Source of the DNA: Sanguibacter hominis ATCC BAA-789
GTDB taxonomy: Bacteria; Actinomycetota; Actinomycetes; Actinomycetales; Cellulomonadaceae
Assembly: GCF_012396185.1 (NCBI RefSeq)
Contig: NZ_JAAXOW010000001.1
Span: 496,001 to 560,000 of the forward strand
Reading direction: 5' to 3'
DNA length: 64,000 nucleotides
Numbering within the stretch: position 1 is the stretch's first letter; the number at the start of each line of letters is the position of its first letter. The notes under the pieces are model-generated. The model had not been told where the DNA came from, made no database searches, and was given only the letters and a program-made list of their open reading frames with translations. The translations under genes were made by a program, and so were the position numbers. This document shows, piece after piece, positions 47,763 to 56,840 of this stretch.

Positions 47763-49451
47763 TCAGCCGAGGGCGAGCGCGGCCACCACCTCGGCGTCCA
47801 TCGCCGCGACCGCGGCCTCGCGCGCCGTGGTCGCGTCCGCGGCGCCGAGCGCCGCGTCGGCGACGGCGCGCGCCTGCTCGCGCGTGTGCGCCGCGAGCGC
47901 GAAGCGCACCGCCGGGACCGCGGTCGCGGACATCGACAGGCTCGTGACGCCGAGGCCCGCGAGGACGACAGCCATGGCCGGGTCGGCTGCGGACTCGCCG
48001 CACACGCCCGCGGGTTTGCCCGCCTCCCCCGCTGCGGCGGCCGTCGCCGCGACGAGGTCGAGGACAGCCGGCTGCCAGCGGTCGATGAGGTCGCCGAGCG
48101 CGCCGCACAGGCGGTCGGTAGCCATCGTGTACTGCGCGAGGTCGTTCGTCCCCATGGACACGAAGTCGACCTCGGCGAGGATCGCGCGGGCGCGCAGCGC
48201 TGCCGCAGGGACCTCGACCATGACGCCGACCGTCGTCAACCCGTGGGACCGGGCGGCAGCGGCGAAGTCGCGTGCCTCGGCTGGCGTCGAGACCATCGGC
48301 GCCATGACCCACGGCTCCACGCCCGTCTCGCGCGCGGCGTCCGCGAGGGCGGCGAGCTGCGTGTCGAGGAGGTGCGGGACGGTCCGCACGAGGCGGTAGC
48401 CGCGCACGCCGAGGGCGGGGTTCTCCTCCTCGGCCTGGTCGGCGAACGCGAGAGGCTTGTCGGCGCCTGCGTCGAGGGTCCGTACGACGACCTTGCGACC
48501 GCCCAGGGCGCGCAGGACGCGCGCGTACTCGCGGGCCTGCTCCTCGCGCGTGGGGGCAGTCGTCCGGTCGAGGAACATCACCTCGGTGCGGAACAGGCCG
48601 ACACCCTCGACGGCCGCCGGGGCGACCCTCTCGGCGTCGTCGGGGCTGCCGATGTTCGCCAGGAGGGCGACCGGCGTGCCGTCGGCGAGAGCGCCGGCAG
48701 AGGTGTCCTCGGCGAGCCGCGCGGCGAGCTCGGCGCGACGCGCGAAGACCGCTGCGACGTCGTCCGACGGGTCGGTCTCGACGGTCCCGGCGAGCGCGTC
48801 CACCGCGACCGTCGTGCCCTCAGCGAGGTCGAGCGCCCCGGCGACGCGGACGACGCACGGGATGCCGAGCTGGCCCGCGATGATCGCGGTGTGGCTCGTG
48901 GTGCCACCGAGCTCGGTCACGATGGCCCGCACGAGGCGCAGGTCGAGCGCAGCGGTGTCGGCGGGGGCGAGGTCCTCGGCGACGATGACGGCCGGCCCGG
49001 TCAGGGAGGGCACCCCGGGCTGGGGCAGCCCGAGGATCTGGGCCGCGACCCGGTCGCGGACCGACCGCAGGTCGGTCACCCGCTCGGCGAGCAGGCCGCC
49101 CGCCGAGGTGAACATGTCGACGAACGTCCCCACGGCGGCGTCGAGCGCCGCGACCGGCGCGGCACCGTCGGCGACGCCGGCGAGGGTCTTCTTGCGCAGG
49201 GCGCGGTCGGTCGCCATCTGTGCGGTCGCCCGCAGCACGGAGGCCGCCGGCTCGACGGCGCCGTCAGCCTGGGCCCGCAGGCGGCCCGCGACCACGTCGA
49301 AGGCGTCGACGACCGCGGCCTCGGCTGCCTCGCGGTCTGCGGGGGCGCTCTCGGAGATCCCGGCCGCCGGCGGTCGCGCGACGTGCACGACAGGGCCGAT
49401 GGCCGCGCCGCGGCCGACGCCGGCCCCGGTGAGGATGCGGTCGTCGGTCAT
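47763..49451 (-). CDS. ptsI: Phosphoenolpyruvate-protein phosphotransferase (PTS enzyme I)
   Basis: First PTS phosphotransfer from PEP to HPr, cytosolic. It has 562 residues. The N-terminal phosphohistidine domain has the active His in TELGGTTSHTAIIAGQLGIP (near 187). The C-terminal PEP-binding barrel has VGLFRTEVMFLDR, the GVRGYRLVR motif and the catalytic Cys in AGVCGESAADP near 500. I chose the ATG at 49451, one base after the ptsH stop, so the two are coupled. It completes a PTS locus with fruK, IIA, IIBC and HPr. Confidence 0.96.
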   Translation of the reverse strand: MTDDRILTGAGVGRGAAIGPVVHVARPPAAGISESAPADREAAEAAVVDAFDVVAGRLRAQADGAVEPAASVLRATAQMATDRALRKKTLAGVADGAAPVAALDAAVGTFVDMFTSAGGLLAERVTDLRSVRDRVAAQILGLPQPGVPSLTGPAVIVAEDLAPADTAALDLRLVRAIVTELGGTTSHTAIIAGQLGIPCVVRVAGALDLAEGTTVAVDALAGTVETDPSDDVAAVFARRAELAARLAEDTSAGALADGTPVALLANIGSPDDAERVAPAAVEGVGLFRTEVMFLDRTTAPTREEQAREYARVLRALGGRKVVVRTLDAGADKPLAFADQAEEENPALGVRGYRLVRTVPHLLDTQLAALADAARETGVEPWVMAPMVSTPAEARDFAAAARSHGLTTVGVMVEVPAAALRARAILAEVDFVSMGTNDLAQYTMATDRLCGALGDLIDRWQPAVLDLVAATAAAAGEAGKPAGVCGESAADPAMAVVLAGLGVTSLSMSATAVPAVRFALAAHTREQARAVADAALGAADATTAREAAVAAMDAEVVAALALG

Positions 49452-49452
49452 G

Positions 49453-49725
49453 TCAGTCGTCCTCGTCGAGGTCGCGCTCGAGGAGCGCGACGAGCTGGTC
49501 GAGCACCTCGTCGGCCTGGGGGCCCTCGGCCTCGAGCGTGACCTCGTCGCCGTGCGGCACACCGAGGGACATGACGAGCAGGATGCTCGCGGCGTCGACC
49601 GGCTCCTCGGAGCCGTGGGCGATCGTCACGTCGACGCCGGAGTCGGCGACGGCCTGCGTGAAGATCGAGGCGGGGCGGGCGTGCAGTCCCGAGCGGGACG
49701 CGACGGCGACGGTACGGCTGGGCAT
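49453..49725 (-). CDS. ptsH: Phosphocarrier protein HPr
   Basis: A 90-residue HPr. The phosphorylated His15 lies in SGLHARPAS. The regulatory-Ser region is present as Ser47 in DAASILLVMSLGV, although actinobacteria generally lack HPr kinase and none is visible here. The ATG is preceded by GGAG. It follows a hairpin downstream of fruA and precedes ptsI by one base, so ptsHI could be transcribed by read-through or from its own promoter in the 141-base gap. Confidence 0.95.
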   Translation of the reverse strand: MPSRTVAVASRSGLHARPASIFTQAVADSGVDVTIAHGSEEPVDAASILLVMSLGVPHGDEVTLEAEGPQADEVLDQLVALLERDLDEDD

Positions 49726-49827
49726 CTGGAGCTCCTGGGGGTGCGGGCAGGTGATGCTGCCCTGGGTGGTGGGTCTGTGCGAGCGCCGCGACGGTGGCGG
49801 CGCTGCTCCGGCCGGGCGGCCGGCGAG

Positions 49828-49860
49828 GGCGCGTGCCGGGCGTGGGGCCCGGCACGCGCC
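49828..49860 (-). terminator. Hairpin between fruA and ptsH (terminator or attenuator)
   Basis: Perfect 14-bp stem GGCGCGTGCCGGGC / GCCCGGCACGCGCC with a five-base loop, six bases past the fruA stop. It probably lowers ptsHI expression relative to fru genes. Confidence 0.7.
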
Positions 49861-49866
49861 GGTGGG

Positions 49867-51372
49867 TCAGGCGGCGGCCAGCTCGTCGGCGGTGCGCTCC
49901 GCCTCGACGACCGTGTTGTGACCGATCTTCTTGAGCGCGATCACGACGACCGCCGAGACGACCGCGCCGATGACGACGGCGGCGAGGAACCCGAACGGGT
50001 TGCCGATGAGCGGCAGGACCCAGATCCCTCCGTGGGGCGCCTGCAGCGACGCGTCGAACGCCATGATGAGCGCGCCGGTCGCAGCCGAGCCGATCATCGA
50101 GGCGGGAAGCACCCGGAACGGGTCGACGGCGGCGAACGGGATGGCTCCCTCGGAGATGAAGGACGCGCCGAGCAGCCAGGCGGCCTTGCCGTTCTCCTGC
50201 TCCGCGTGCGTGAACATCTTCTTCGCGAGGACGGTCGAGGCGAGCGCCATGGCGAGCGGTGCGACCATGCCGGCAGCCATGACGGCAGCCATGACGCGGT
50301 ACTCGGTCGCGCCTGCGGTGAGCCCCACCGTCGAGAGCCCGGTGACGCCGAACGTGTACGCGACCTTGTTGACCGGACCGCCCAGGTCGAAGCCCATCAT
50401 CAGTCCGATGATGGCGCCCAGGAGGATCAGGTTGGCGCCCGTCAGGCCGTTGAGCCAGCTCGTGAGCCCGTCCATGAGCGCGGCGAGGGGGCGGCCGAGC
50501 ACGACGAGCATGAGGAGGCCCGTCACGAAGGTCGACAGCAGCGGGATCACGACGACAGGCATGATGCCGCGCATCCCCTTCGGGACCTTCCACCGGCTGA
50601 TCCACAGCGCGAGGAAGCCACCGATGAAACCGGCGACGAGGCCACCGAGGAACCCGGCGCCCACGGTCACGGCGATCGAGCCGCCGACGAACCCGGGGAC
50701 GAGCCCAGGACGGTCAGCGATCGCGTAGGCGATGAACCCTGCGAGCACGGGGACGAGGAACCCGAAGGCCGCACCGCCCGCCGCGTTGAGGAGGACCGCC
50801 CAGTCCTTGAGGTCGAACGCGTCGAAGCCCGAGATGATCTCCTTGACGGGCACCTTGGTCACCTCGACGGCACCGTTCTGGTCCCAGGCGACGCCAGCCA
50901 GCATGAACGCGAGGGCGATGAGGATTCCGCCTGCGGCGACGAACGGGATCATGTAGGAGATGCCGGTCATGAGCCACTGGCGCACGCGTGTGCCGACGCT
51001 CGCGTCCTTGTCGACCTTGGTGGTCGGTGCGGCGGGAGCGTTCGCGGCAGGTGCCGCGACGGGGCCCGCCTCGACGGCAGCGATCGCCTGGGCGAGGACG
51101 CCGGGCGCGTCGTGCACAGCCTTCTTGACGCCGACGTCGACGGTGGGCTTGCCCGCGAAGCGGTCGCGGTCCTTGACCTCGAGGTCGGCGGCGAAGATGA
51201 CGCCGTCGGCTGCGGCGATGACGGCGGGGTCGAGCGGGGAGCTGCCCGCCGAGCCCTGGGTCTCGACCTGGACGTCGTGGCCGGCCGCCTTGCCGGCCTG
51301 CTCGAGCGCCTCGGCGGCCATGTAGGTGTGGGCGATGCCCGTGGGGCAGGAGGTGACGGCGACGAACTTCAC
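49867..51372 (-). CDS. fruA: Fructose PTS enzyme IIBC
   Basis: Membrane permease and phosphotransferase for fructose, producing fructose-1-P. It has 501 residues. The IIB domain (1-100) has the phospho-Cys in VTSCPTGIAHTYMAAEAL (Cys9). An Ala/Pro linker (about 103-120) leads to the IIC membrane domain (about 128-485), with MMGFDLGGPVNKVAY and FISEGAIPFAAVDPFRVLP, typical of the Fru family. The ATG overlaps the IIA stop (ATGA). IIA is a separate gene rather than fused. Confidence 0.96.
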   Translation of the reverse strand: MKFVAVTSCPTGIAHTYMAAEALEQAGKAAGHDVQVETQGSAGSSPLDPAVIAAADGVIFAADLEVKDRDRFAGKPTVDVGVKKAVHDAPGVLAQAIAAVEAGPVAAPAANAPAAPTTKVDKDASVGTRVRQWLMTGISYMIPFVAAGGILIALAFMLAGVAWDQNGAVEVTKVPVKEIISGFDAFDLKDWAVLLNAAGGAAFGFLVPVLAGFIAYAIADRPGLVPGFVGGSIAVTVGAGFLGGLVAGFIGGFLALWISRWKVPKGMRGIMPVVVIPLLSTFVTGLLMLVVLGRPLAALMDGLTSWLNGLTGANLILLGAIIGLMMGFDLGGPVNKVAYTFGVTGLSTVGLTAGATEYRVMAAVMAAGMVAPLAMALASTVLAKKMFTHAEQENGKAAWLLGASFISEGAIPFAAVDPFRVLPASMIGSAATGALIMAFDASLQAPHGGIWVLPLIGNPFGFLAAVVIGAVVSAVVVIALKKIGHNTVVEAERTADELAAA

Positions 51373-51824
51373 GAGGCCACGACCTCTCGGGTGACGATCT
51401 CGGCGACGGTCTCGGCGTCGGGCGCGGCGCGCAGCGAGTCGCGGAACGACTCGTGCACGAGGCGGCGCGCGAGGGACGCGAGGATCTTGAGATGGTCCGC
51501 GTCGCCCTCGGCGGGCGCGGCGATGAGGAACACGAGCGTGGCCGGGCCGTCGGGAGCGCCGAAGTCGACACCGGCGGGCACGCGGCCGACGGCGAGGGAC
51601 GGGGCGACGACGTGCGCCGAGCGCGCGTGCGGCAGGCCGATGCCGCCGGGCATGCCGGTGGCCATCTTGGCCTCGCGCTCCTGGACGTCGGCGAGGAAGC
51701 CCTCGGCGGACGTCACGCGTCCCTCGGCGACGAGGAGGTCGATGAGGGCTCGGGTGACCTGTGCGCGGTCGGTCCCGGGCAGGTCGAGGGCGACGAGCCC
51801 TGGGGTGATGAGGTTGGTGCTCAC
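51369..51824 (-). CDS. fruB: Fructose PTS enzyme IIA
   Basis: A 151-residue soluble IIA of the mannitol/fructose type. The phosphorylated His lies in GIGLPHARSAHV (near 66). It accepts phosphate from HPr and passes it to the IIB Cys. The start is GTG, one base after the fruK stop, and its stop overlaps the fruA start, so fruK-fruB-fruA are tightly coupled. The symbol fruB is used for the stand-alone IIA; some annotations reserve that name for IIA-HPr fusions, which this is not. Confidence 0.93.
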   Translation of the reverse strand: MSTNLITPGLVALDLPGTDRAQVTRALIDLLVAEGRVTSAEGFLADVQEREAKMATGMPGGIGLPHARSAHVVAPSLAVGRVPAGVDFGAPDGPATLVFLIAAPAEGDADHLKILASLARRLVHESFRDSLRAAPDAETVAEIVTREVVAS

Positions 51825-51825
51825 G

Positions 51826-52845
51826 TCACAGCTCCTTCAGTGCGATGCGGCGGGGCGGGTCGGTCAGGGTGCGCACCTCGTCGAGGTGCAGGTCGTTCGG
51901 GGTGGGGACGGCAGATCCGGGGAGCAGCACGGCCGCGCGTCCCCACGCGGCCGCATGCTGGAGCGCGAGCAGCGGGGAACCGACGCCGTGGCGTCCGTCC
52001 CCCTCCTGCGTCGCGACGGAGAGGTAGCCGGCGAGGGTGCAGTCCCCTGCGCCGACGGTCGATCGTGGGACGAGGGCGTCGCCGCCGGCCCACCAGGTGC
52101 GGACGTCGCCGGGTGCGGCGTCGGCGTGGTCGCGGCGGACGAGCAGGAGCCCGTGGGCGCCGAGCGAGACGAGCACGGAGCGGGTGCCCCGGTCGATGAC
52201 CTGGGTCGCGGCGTCGACGACGTCGCCGACCGTGACGAGCTCGCGTCCGGTGAGCTCGGCGAGCTCCTCGTCGTTGGGCTTGATGAGATCGAGCCCGCCG
52301 GTCTCGACGGCGCGGGCGAGCGGAGCGCCGGAGGTGTCGAGGACGAGGCGGGCGCCGAGCCCGGTGCACACCTCGGCGACGTGCCCGTAGAAGTCGTCGC
52401 CGAGACCTGCGGGCAGGCTGCCCGCCCCGACGACGACGGGCGAGTGCCCGGCGGCGGTCGCCTGGGCGACCTCGTCGCGCAGGGCGTCGAGCAGCTCGCT
52501 CACGTCGTGGCTGCTGAGCGTGTCGCCGGGGGCGTTGATCTTGGTCGTGGTGCCTGCGGCGTCGACGAGGGTGACGTTGGAGCGGGTGTCGATGTCGACG
52601 GGGACGGGGTGGGCCGGGACGTGGCTGGCGGCGAGCTCGGCGATCATCTGCGCGCCGTCGGGGCCGCCTGCGGGGAAGATCGCGACGCTCGCGGTGCCGG
52701 CGGCGGTCAGCGCGCGGGTGACGTTGAGGCCCTTACCGCCTGCGTCGACGCGGGTGGCGTGCGCGCGGTTGATGCCGCCGAGGTGGATGGTCTCGGCGGC
52801 GTAGGTGCGGTCGAGGCTGGGGTTGGGGGTGAGGGTGATGATCAT
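51826..52845 (-). CDS. fruK: 1-phosphofructokinase
   Basis: PfkB-family kinase that converts fructose-1-P from the PTS to fructose-1,6-bisphosphate. It has 339 residues. The N-terminal TLNPSLDRT and GGKGLNVTRAL (near 37) bind sugar phosphate. The C-terminal STVGAGDCTLAGYL (near 262-275) holds the catalytic Asp and anion hole. Genetic linkage to fruBA favours 1-phosphofructokinase over other PfkB kinases. Its ATG overlaps the fruR stop (ATGA). Confidence 0.95.
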   Translation of the reverse strand: MIITLTPNPSLDRTYAAETIHLGGINRAHATRVDAGGKGLNVTRALTAAGTASVAIFPAGGPDGAQMIAELAASHVPAHPVPVDIDTRSNVTLVDAAGTTTKINAPGDTLSSHDVSELLDALRDEVAQATAAGHSPVVVGAGSLPAGLGDDFYGHVAEVCTGLGARLVLDTSGAPLARAVETGGLDLIKPNDEELAELTGRELVTVGDVVDAATQVIDRGTRSVLVSLGAHGLLLVRRDHADAAPGDVRTWWAGGDALVPRSTVGAGDCTLAGYLSVATQEGDGRHGVGSPLLALQHAAAWGRAAVLLPGSAVPTPNDLHLDEVRTLTDPPRRIALKEL

Positions 52846-53612
52846 GCGAGCTCCACGGTGAGGCCGGCGTCGGTGAGCTCGGCCCGCAGGTCTGGGTCGA
52901 GGGCGTCGTCGGTGAGGAGGAGGTCGACGTCGTCGAGGTCGACGACCTTGGCGAAGTCGGAGCGGCCGACCTTGGAGTGGTCGGCGAGGACGACGACGCG
53001 GCGCGCGGCGCGGACGAACGCCCGCTTGATGCTCGCCTCGGCGAGGTCGGGCGTGGTGACGCCGCGGTCGGGGGTGATGCCGTTGGCGCCGAGGAAGAGG
53101 ATGTCGGCGTGGAGCTCGCTGAGGACGCGCTCTGCCCAGGGGCCGACGCTCGCGAGCGTGCGGCCGCGCATGAGGCCGCCGACGAGGTGGAGGGTGATGT
53201 TCGGCCGGGCGGAGAGGACGGTGGCGATCGGGAGGCCGTTGGTCACGACGGTGAGCTCGCGGTCGCTCGGGAGGAGCTCGGCGAGGCGGACGGTCGTGGT
53301 GCCGGCGTCGAGGAGGATCGTCGCCTGCTCGGGGAGCTCGGCGAGCTGGCGGACGGCGGCTCTCGCGATCCGCTTCTTCTCTGCGGCGTTGCGGCTCTCC
53401 TTGTCGGCGATCCCGGGCTCGATGCCGAGCGTCTCGATCGCGACCGCGCCACCGTGGACGCGGCGCAGCAGGCCCTGCCGCTCGAGGACGGACAGGTCGC
53501 GCCGGATCGTCTCGGGTGTGACGGCGAGGGCGGTGGCCAGTGCTGTGACCTCGACGCGTCCTGCGGTGCGGGACTCGGCGAGGATCGCGCGGTGGCGCTC
53601 GGGTGCGTACAC
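52842..53612 (-). CDS. fruR: DeoR/GlpR-family regulator of the fructose operon
   Basis: A 256-residue repressor. The N-terminal DeoR helix-turn-helix (APERHRAILAESRTAGRVEV, then TPETIRRDLSVLERQGLLRR) precedes a C-terminal sugar-phosphate-sensing domain with ILLDAGTTTVRLAELLP (near 97). Its position as first gene of the fru operon implies autoregulation, with fructose-1-P as the likely effector (inference). The start is the GTG at 53612, with GGAG five bases upstream. A good promoter lies 50-80 bases before it. Confidence 0.93.
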   Translation of the reverse strand: MYAPERHRAILAESRTAGRVEVTALATALAVTPETIRRDLSVLERQGLLRRVHGGAVAIETLGIEPGIADKESRNAAEKKRIARAAVRQLAELPEQATILLDAGTTTVRLAELLPSDRELTVVTNGLPIATVLSARPNITLHLVGGLMRGRTLASVGPWAERVLSELHADILFLGANGITPDRGVTTPDLAEASIKRAFVRAARRVVVLADHSKVGRSDFAKVVDLDDVDLLLTDDALDPDLRAELTDAGLTVELA

Positions 53613-53644
53613 ATCAACTCCGTCGTTGCCTCGACACCCCCATT

Positions 53645-53691
53645 CGGATGTCTGTATGTACTTGTATATGCCCGATCATGTCCGGATGCAA
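53645..53691 (-). promoter_or_regulatory. Promoter of the fru-pts operon with candidate operator
   Basis: On the minus strand a -35 TTGCAT (53691-53686) and a -10 TATACA (53668-53663) are separated by 17 bases. CATCCG recurs at 53688-53683 and 53650-53645, and again near 53755-53750, and an unusually A/T-rich ACATACAGACATCC segment follows the -10. These repeats are the likely FruR targets. Confidence 0.55.
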
Positions 53692-53778
53692 GGGCCTGAG
53701 TGGCCCCGATCACGTCCTCGCAGGTCGTCGACGTGACGAACGGGCGAGCCGGATGTCCGACCTTGTCCGTCCAGACAT

Positions 53779-53818
53779 GACAAGACGCCCACGCTCGGGA
53801 GAGTGCGGGCGTCTCGTC
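53779..53818 (-). terminator. Terminator of the S1 protease gene
   Basis: A 17-bp stem, arms 53779-53795 and 53802-53818, with a few mismatches and a six-base loop, 11 bases past the stop. Confidence 0.7.
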
Positions 53819-53828
53819 GTCGCTCCCG

Positions 53829-55043
53829 TCAGCCGGTGACTGCGGTGAGACCCATCGAGCTGAGCGCGCTGCGAGAGCTCGTGAACCAGTTCCGCGCGAC
53901 CCCGTCGCGCACGTTCGTGCCTGAGTGGATCCCGTAGGCGCTGGTGCCGTAGAACCACGGCCCGCCGCTGTCGCCGTTCCTCGAGCCGGTCGTCCCCTCC
54001 GTCATCGCGAGGCCACAGACCGTGTAGGAGAGGTTCGGATACTTGGTGCAGGCGGACACGTACTTCACGTCGTTGCAGCCGGTTCCCGTCCCTGACGCTG
54101 CACCGAAGCGGCAGACTCGTGTGCCGGTCTTGAGCACGGGGTGCGAGGAGACGCTCCGGAAGCGGCCCCAGTCGTAGCGGAACTGCGCGTTCCCGCTGAT
54201 CCTCGAGCGGTGCCACTGCACATCTCCTTCCGAGTTGTCGGTGACGATGCTCGCGCTGTAGAGACTGTCCCCGCTCGTGACGCTCAGGTCCTGAGGGCAG
54301 TGCTTCGCGGTGAGCACGCCCATGACCGAGCCGGACCGCGCCGTGAAGGCGGTCGTGCATCGCAGCGTGGTGGTGCCGGGCGTCATGAGGGCCTGGCCGC
54401 CGGTCAGCGCCTCGTCGGTGTTCTCGAGCGTCCGGTCGACGGCGACCGTGACCGCGCCCTCTGCCTGGTCGCTGACCGGGGCCGGGGCCGCCTCCTCGTA
54501 CGCCTCGACGGCTGCGGTCTCGACGGGGACCTCGGCGCGCCGCTCGTTGATCGCGACCTCGACGTCCCCGGTCTCGGGCGTGACGAGCGTCGTGAGCTCG
54601 CCGTCGTCCGGGAGCACCTCGGCGACGGCATCGGCTACGGCCTGGTTGACCTCGGCCGCGTCTGCCTCGGAGAGGGTCGCGTCTCCGCGTGCCGTGATCC
54701 GCGGGTGGTCCGCGAGCACGACCGCGACCTCGTCGGGCACCTCGCCGACGAACGCGATGTACGCGTTCCCGTCCTCGGTGTATCCGGCCGCGGAGTACGT
54801 GTCGGCGTACTTCTCGATCAGCGGGTCGAGGACCGCGTCGACCTCGCGTTGAAACTCGAGGCGACTCTCGAGGACGCCGGGGTCGACACCCGACTCCTCG
54901 GCGTCTCTGGCGATGTCGACCGCAAGGGCCTTCGCCACGGGATCGCCTTCACCCGCTCGAGCGACGTTGACGCCGCCCCAGGTCCACAGCGCCATCGCTG
55001 CTGCGAGAAGACAGGTACTCCACTTGCGCGATTTTCCAGTCAC
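53829..55043 (-). CDS. Secreted chymotrypsin-like serine protease (S1 family) with propeptide
   Basis: A 404-residue exported protease. The signal peptide is in the first 30 residues. An acidic, helical propeptide (about 31-215) resembles the alpha-lytic-protease pro-region in size. The S1 domain (about 222-404) has the catalytic His in LTAKHC (His248, disulfide-ready Cys249 with Cys229), a candidate Asp in SEGDVQWHR (near 274) and the Ser in RNGDSGGPW (Ser359). More Cys pairs follow. I chose the GTG at 55043, where a basic signal-peptide N-terminus begins; the extension to 55130 lacks one. It has no C-terminal binding domain. It appears monocistronic. Confidence 0.9.
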   Translation of the reverse strand: MTGKSRKWSTCLLAAAMALWTWGGVNVARAGEGDPVAKALAVDIARDAEESGVDPGVLESRLEFQREVDAVLDPLIEKYADTYSAAGYTEDGNAYIAFVGEVPDEVAVVLADHPRITARGDATLSEADAAEVNQAVADAVAEVLPDDGELTTLVTPETGDVEVAINERRAEVPVETAAVEAYEEAAPAPVSDQAEGAVTVAVDRTLENTDEALTGGQALMTPGTTTLRCTTAFTARSGSVMGVLTAKHCPQDLSVTSGDSLYSASIVTDNSEGDVQWHRSRISGNAQFRYDWGRFRSVSSHPVLKTGTRVCRFGAASGTGTGCNDVKYVSACTKYPNLSYTVCGLAMTEGTTGSRNGDSGGPWFYGTSAYGIHSGTNVRDGVARNWFTSSRSALSSMGLTAVTG

Positions 55044-55158
55044 GTGTGCCCCCACGACCACGTCGGACGGGGACCGACCTGAAGCGCTCCCCTTGTCTGC
55101 GACGCTAGCCGCTCGATGTGACGGGGGCAACAGTCGTACCCCGGTGACCCCCGCTCGC

Positions 55159-56787
55159 TCAGGGCAGGCGCAGCGCCTTCAGAGCTCGCAGCCCGGAGGT
55201 CAAGACCTCCTGCCCCTTGCCGCCCGGCAGCGCGAACAGCTCGTCGAGCGACGCGCCGTGACGCACAAGCCGCTGTCCCACGACGGTCTGCGCCTCGGTC
55301 ATCTGCTCGATGCTCTCGCGACCGTGCCGACGGCCGACCCCGGACGACCCGAATCCGCCCATGGGCGCACCGACCGACCCCCACGCTGCTGCGTAGCCGT
55401 CGTTGATGCCGACCGATCCTGAGCGGACCTGCGCGGCGAGCTCGCGGCCGCGCCGCAGGCTCGACGTCCAGATGGACGCGTTGAGGCCGTACTCGGTCGC
55501 GTTCATGACGCGGATCGCCTCGGCGTCGTCGCGGACGCGTTGGACGGCCACGACGGGCCCGAACGTCTCCTCGGTCGCGCACAGGGCATCGGCCGGGACG
55601 TCCGTGAGGACGGTCGGCTCGTAGAAGAGCTGCCCGAGGTCGGTGCGGTGCACGCCGCCGACGAGGACGCGGGCGCCGCGCGCGATCGCGTCGTCGACGT
55701 GCTCGGAGATGCGCTCGAGCTGGGCCTCGTTGGTGAGCGAGCCCATGTCGTGCGTGTAGTCGAGGCCTGGACCGACGCGCAGCTCGCGCACGCCCTCGAC
55801 GAAGCGTGCGAGGAACTCGTCGGCGACGGCCTCGTGGACGAGGAGCCGCTCGATCGACATGCAGAGCTGGCCGGTGTTCGCGAAGCATGCGCGCACCGCA
55901 CCGGCGACCGCCGACTCGAGGTGGGCATCCGCCGCGACGTAGAGGGGGTTCTTGCCGCCGAGCTCGAGGGTCATCCCGATCAGGCGGCCGGCGGCCTGCT
56001 GAGCGACCTTGCGGCCGGTCGCGGTCGAGCCGGTGAACACGAGGTGGTCGACCTGGTCGATGAGCGCCTCGCCGATGTCACGGCCACCCGTGACGACCTG
56101 CAGGACGCCCTCGGGAAGGCCTGCTCGCGCGAGCGCGTCCGCGGCCCACAGGGCCGTGAGCGACGCCTGCTCGTCGGGCCGCAGCACGACGGCGTTGCCC
56201 GCGAGCAGCGCGGGCAGCGCGTCGGCGAGAGCGAGCGTGAGCGGGTAGTTCCAGGGCGAGATCACGCCGACGACGCCGACCGGGCGGCGGTGCACGGTCG
56301 CGGCCGTCAGGACGGGCAGCATGCCGGCGACCCGGCGGGGACGCAGGTAGCGCGGCCCCTGGACGCCGTAGTGCCGGCAGACCTGCGCGACGTCGGCGAC
56401 CTCCTCGAACGCGCTCGCGCGCGCCTTGCCGTTCTCGAGCTGGATGAGGTCGAGCACGGTCGACTGCTCCGCGAGGACGATGTCGTGGAGAGCGAGGAGC
56501 ACGCGTGCCCGCTCGGTCGCGCTGCGCCGCGCCCACTCCCCCTGCGCCTCGCGCGCACGCCCAACCGCGGTCGAGACATCCTCCAGGGTCGAGCGTGGGA
56601 CGCTCGCGATCGGCGCGCCCGTCTGCGGTGAGTGCACGAGGCGGCTCCCGCCGCCCGGCGACGCGACGACGCGCGCCACGAGGTGCGCGACGTCGCTGGG
56701 CTCGAGGAGCAGGGTCGCGGTCGGCTCGTCCACGTCGACGAGGCCGGAGGCGTCAGGGCCGCCGGGCGCCGTGTTCTCGTTGGTCAT
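55159..56787 (-). CDS. Aldehyde dehydrogenase, succinate-semialdehyde dehydrogenase type
   Basis: NAD(P)-dependent aldehyde oxidation, 542 residues. The cofactor loop VFTGSTATGRKVAQQAA (near 248), the general base Glu in LELGGKNP and the catalytic Cys in NTGQLCMSIER (near 309) are in place. The overall sequence is nearest the actinobacterial succinate-semialdehyde dehydrogenase group (GabD2-like), which would feed succinate to the TCA cycle, but no GABA or 2-oxoglutarate decarboxylase gene is adjacent. I chose the ATG at 56787; the longer ORF upstream crosses the GNAT gene and is an artefact. Confidence 0.92.
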   Translation of the reverse strand: MTNENTAPGGPDASGLVDVDEPTATLLLEPSDVAHLVARVVASPGGGSRLVHSPQTGAPIASVPRSTLEDVSTAVGRAREAQGEWARRSATERARVLLALHDIVLAEQSTVLDLIQLENGKARASAFEEVADVAQVCRHYGVQGPRYLRPRRVAGMLPVLTAATVHRRPVGVVGVISPWNYPLTLALADALPALLAGNAVVLRPDEQASLTALWAADALARAGLPEGVLQVVTGGRDIGEALIDQVDHLVFTGSTATGRKVAQQAAGRLIGMTLELGGKNPLYVAADAHLESAVAGAVRACFANTGQLCMSIERLLVHEAVADEFLARFVEGVRELRVGPGLDYTHDMGSLTNEAQLERISEHVDDAIARGARVLVGGVHRTDLGQLFYEPTVLTDVPADALCATEETFGPVVAVQRVRDDAEAIRVMNATEYGLNASIWTSSLRRGRELAAQVRSGSVGINDGYAAAWGSVGAPMGGFGSSGVGRRHGRESIEQMTEAQTVVGQRLVRHGASLDELFALPGGKGQEVLTSGLRALKALRLP

Positions 56788-56840
56788 GGGTTCACGGTAC
56801 GCGGCGTCCCTGACAGTCGGCCGCAGCCAGGGCGGGACGG

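Noticed and set aside
49453-49725. HPr Ser-phosphorylation as a catabolite-repression switch
   Set aside because: A Ser is at the right place, but no HPr kinase gene is visible and actinobacteria generally lack it.
48457-53736. Plus-strand open frame of 1759 codons opposite ptsI-fruR
   Set aside because: Antisense shadow; all six genes on the minus strand have intact family motifs.
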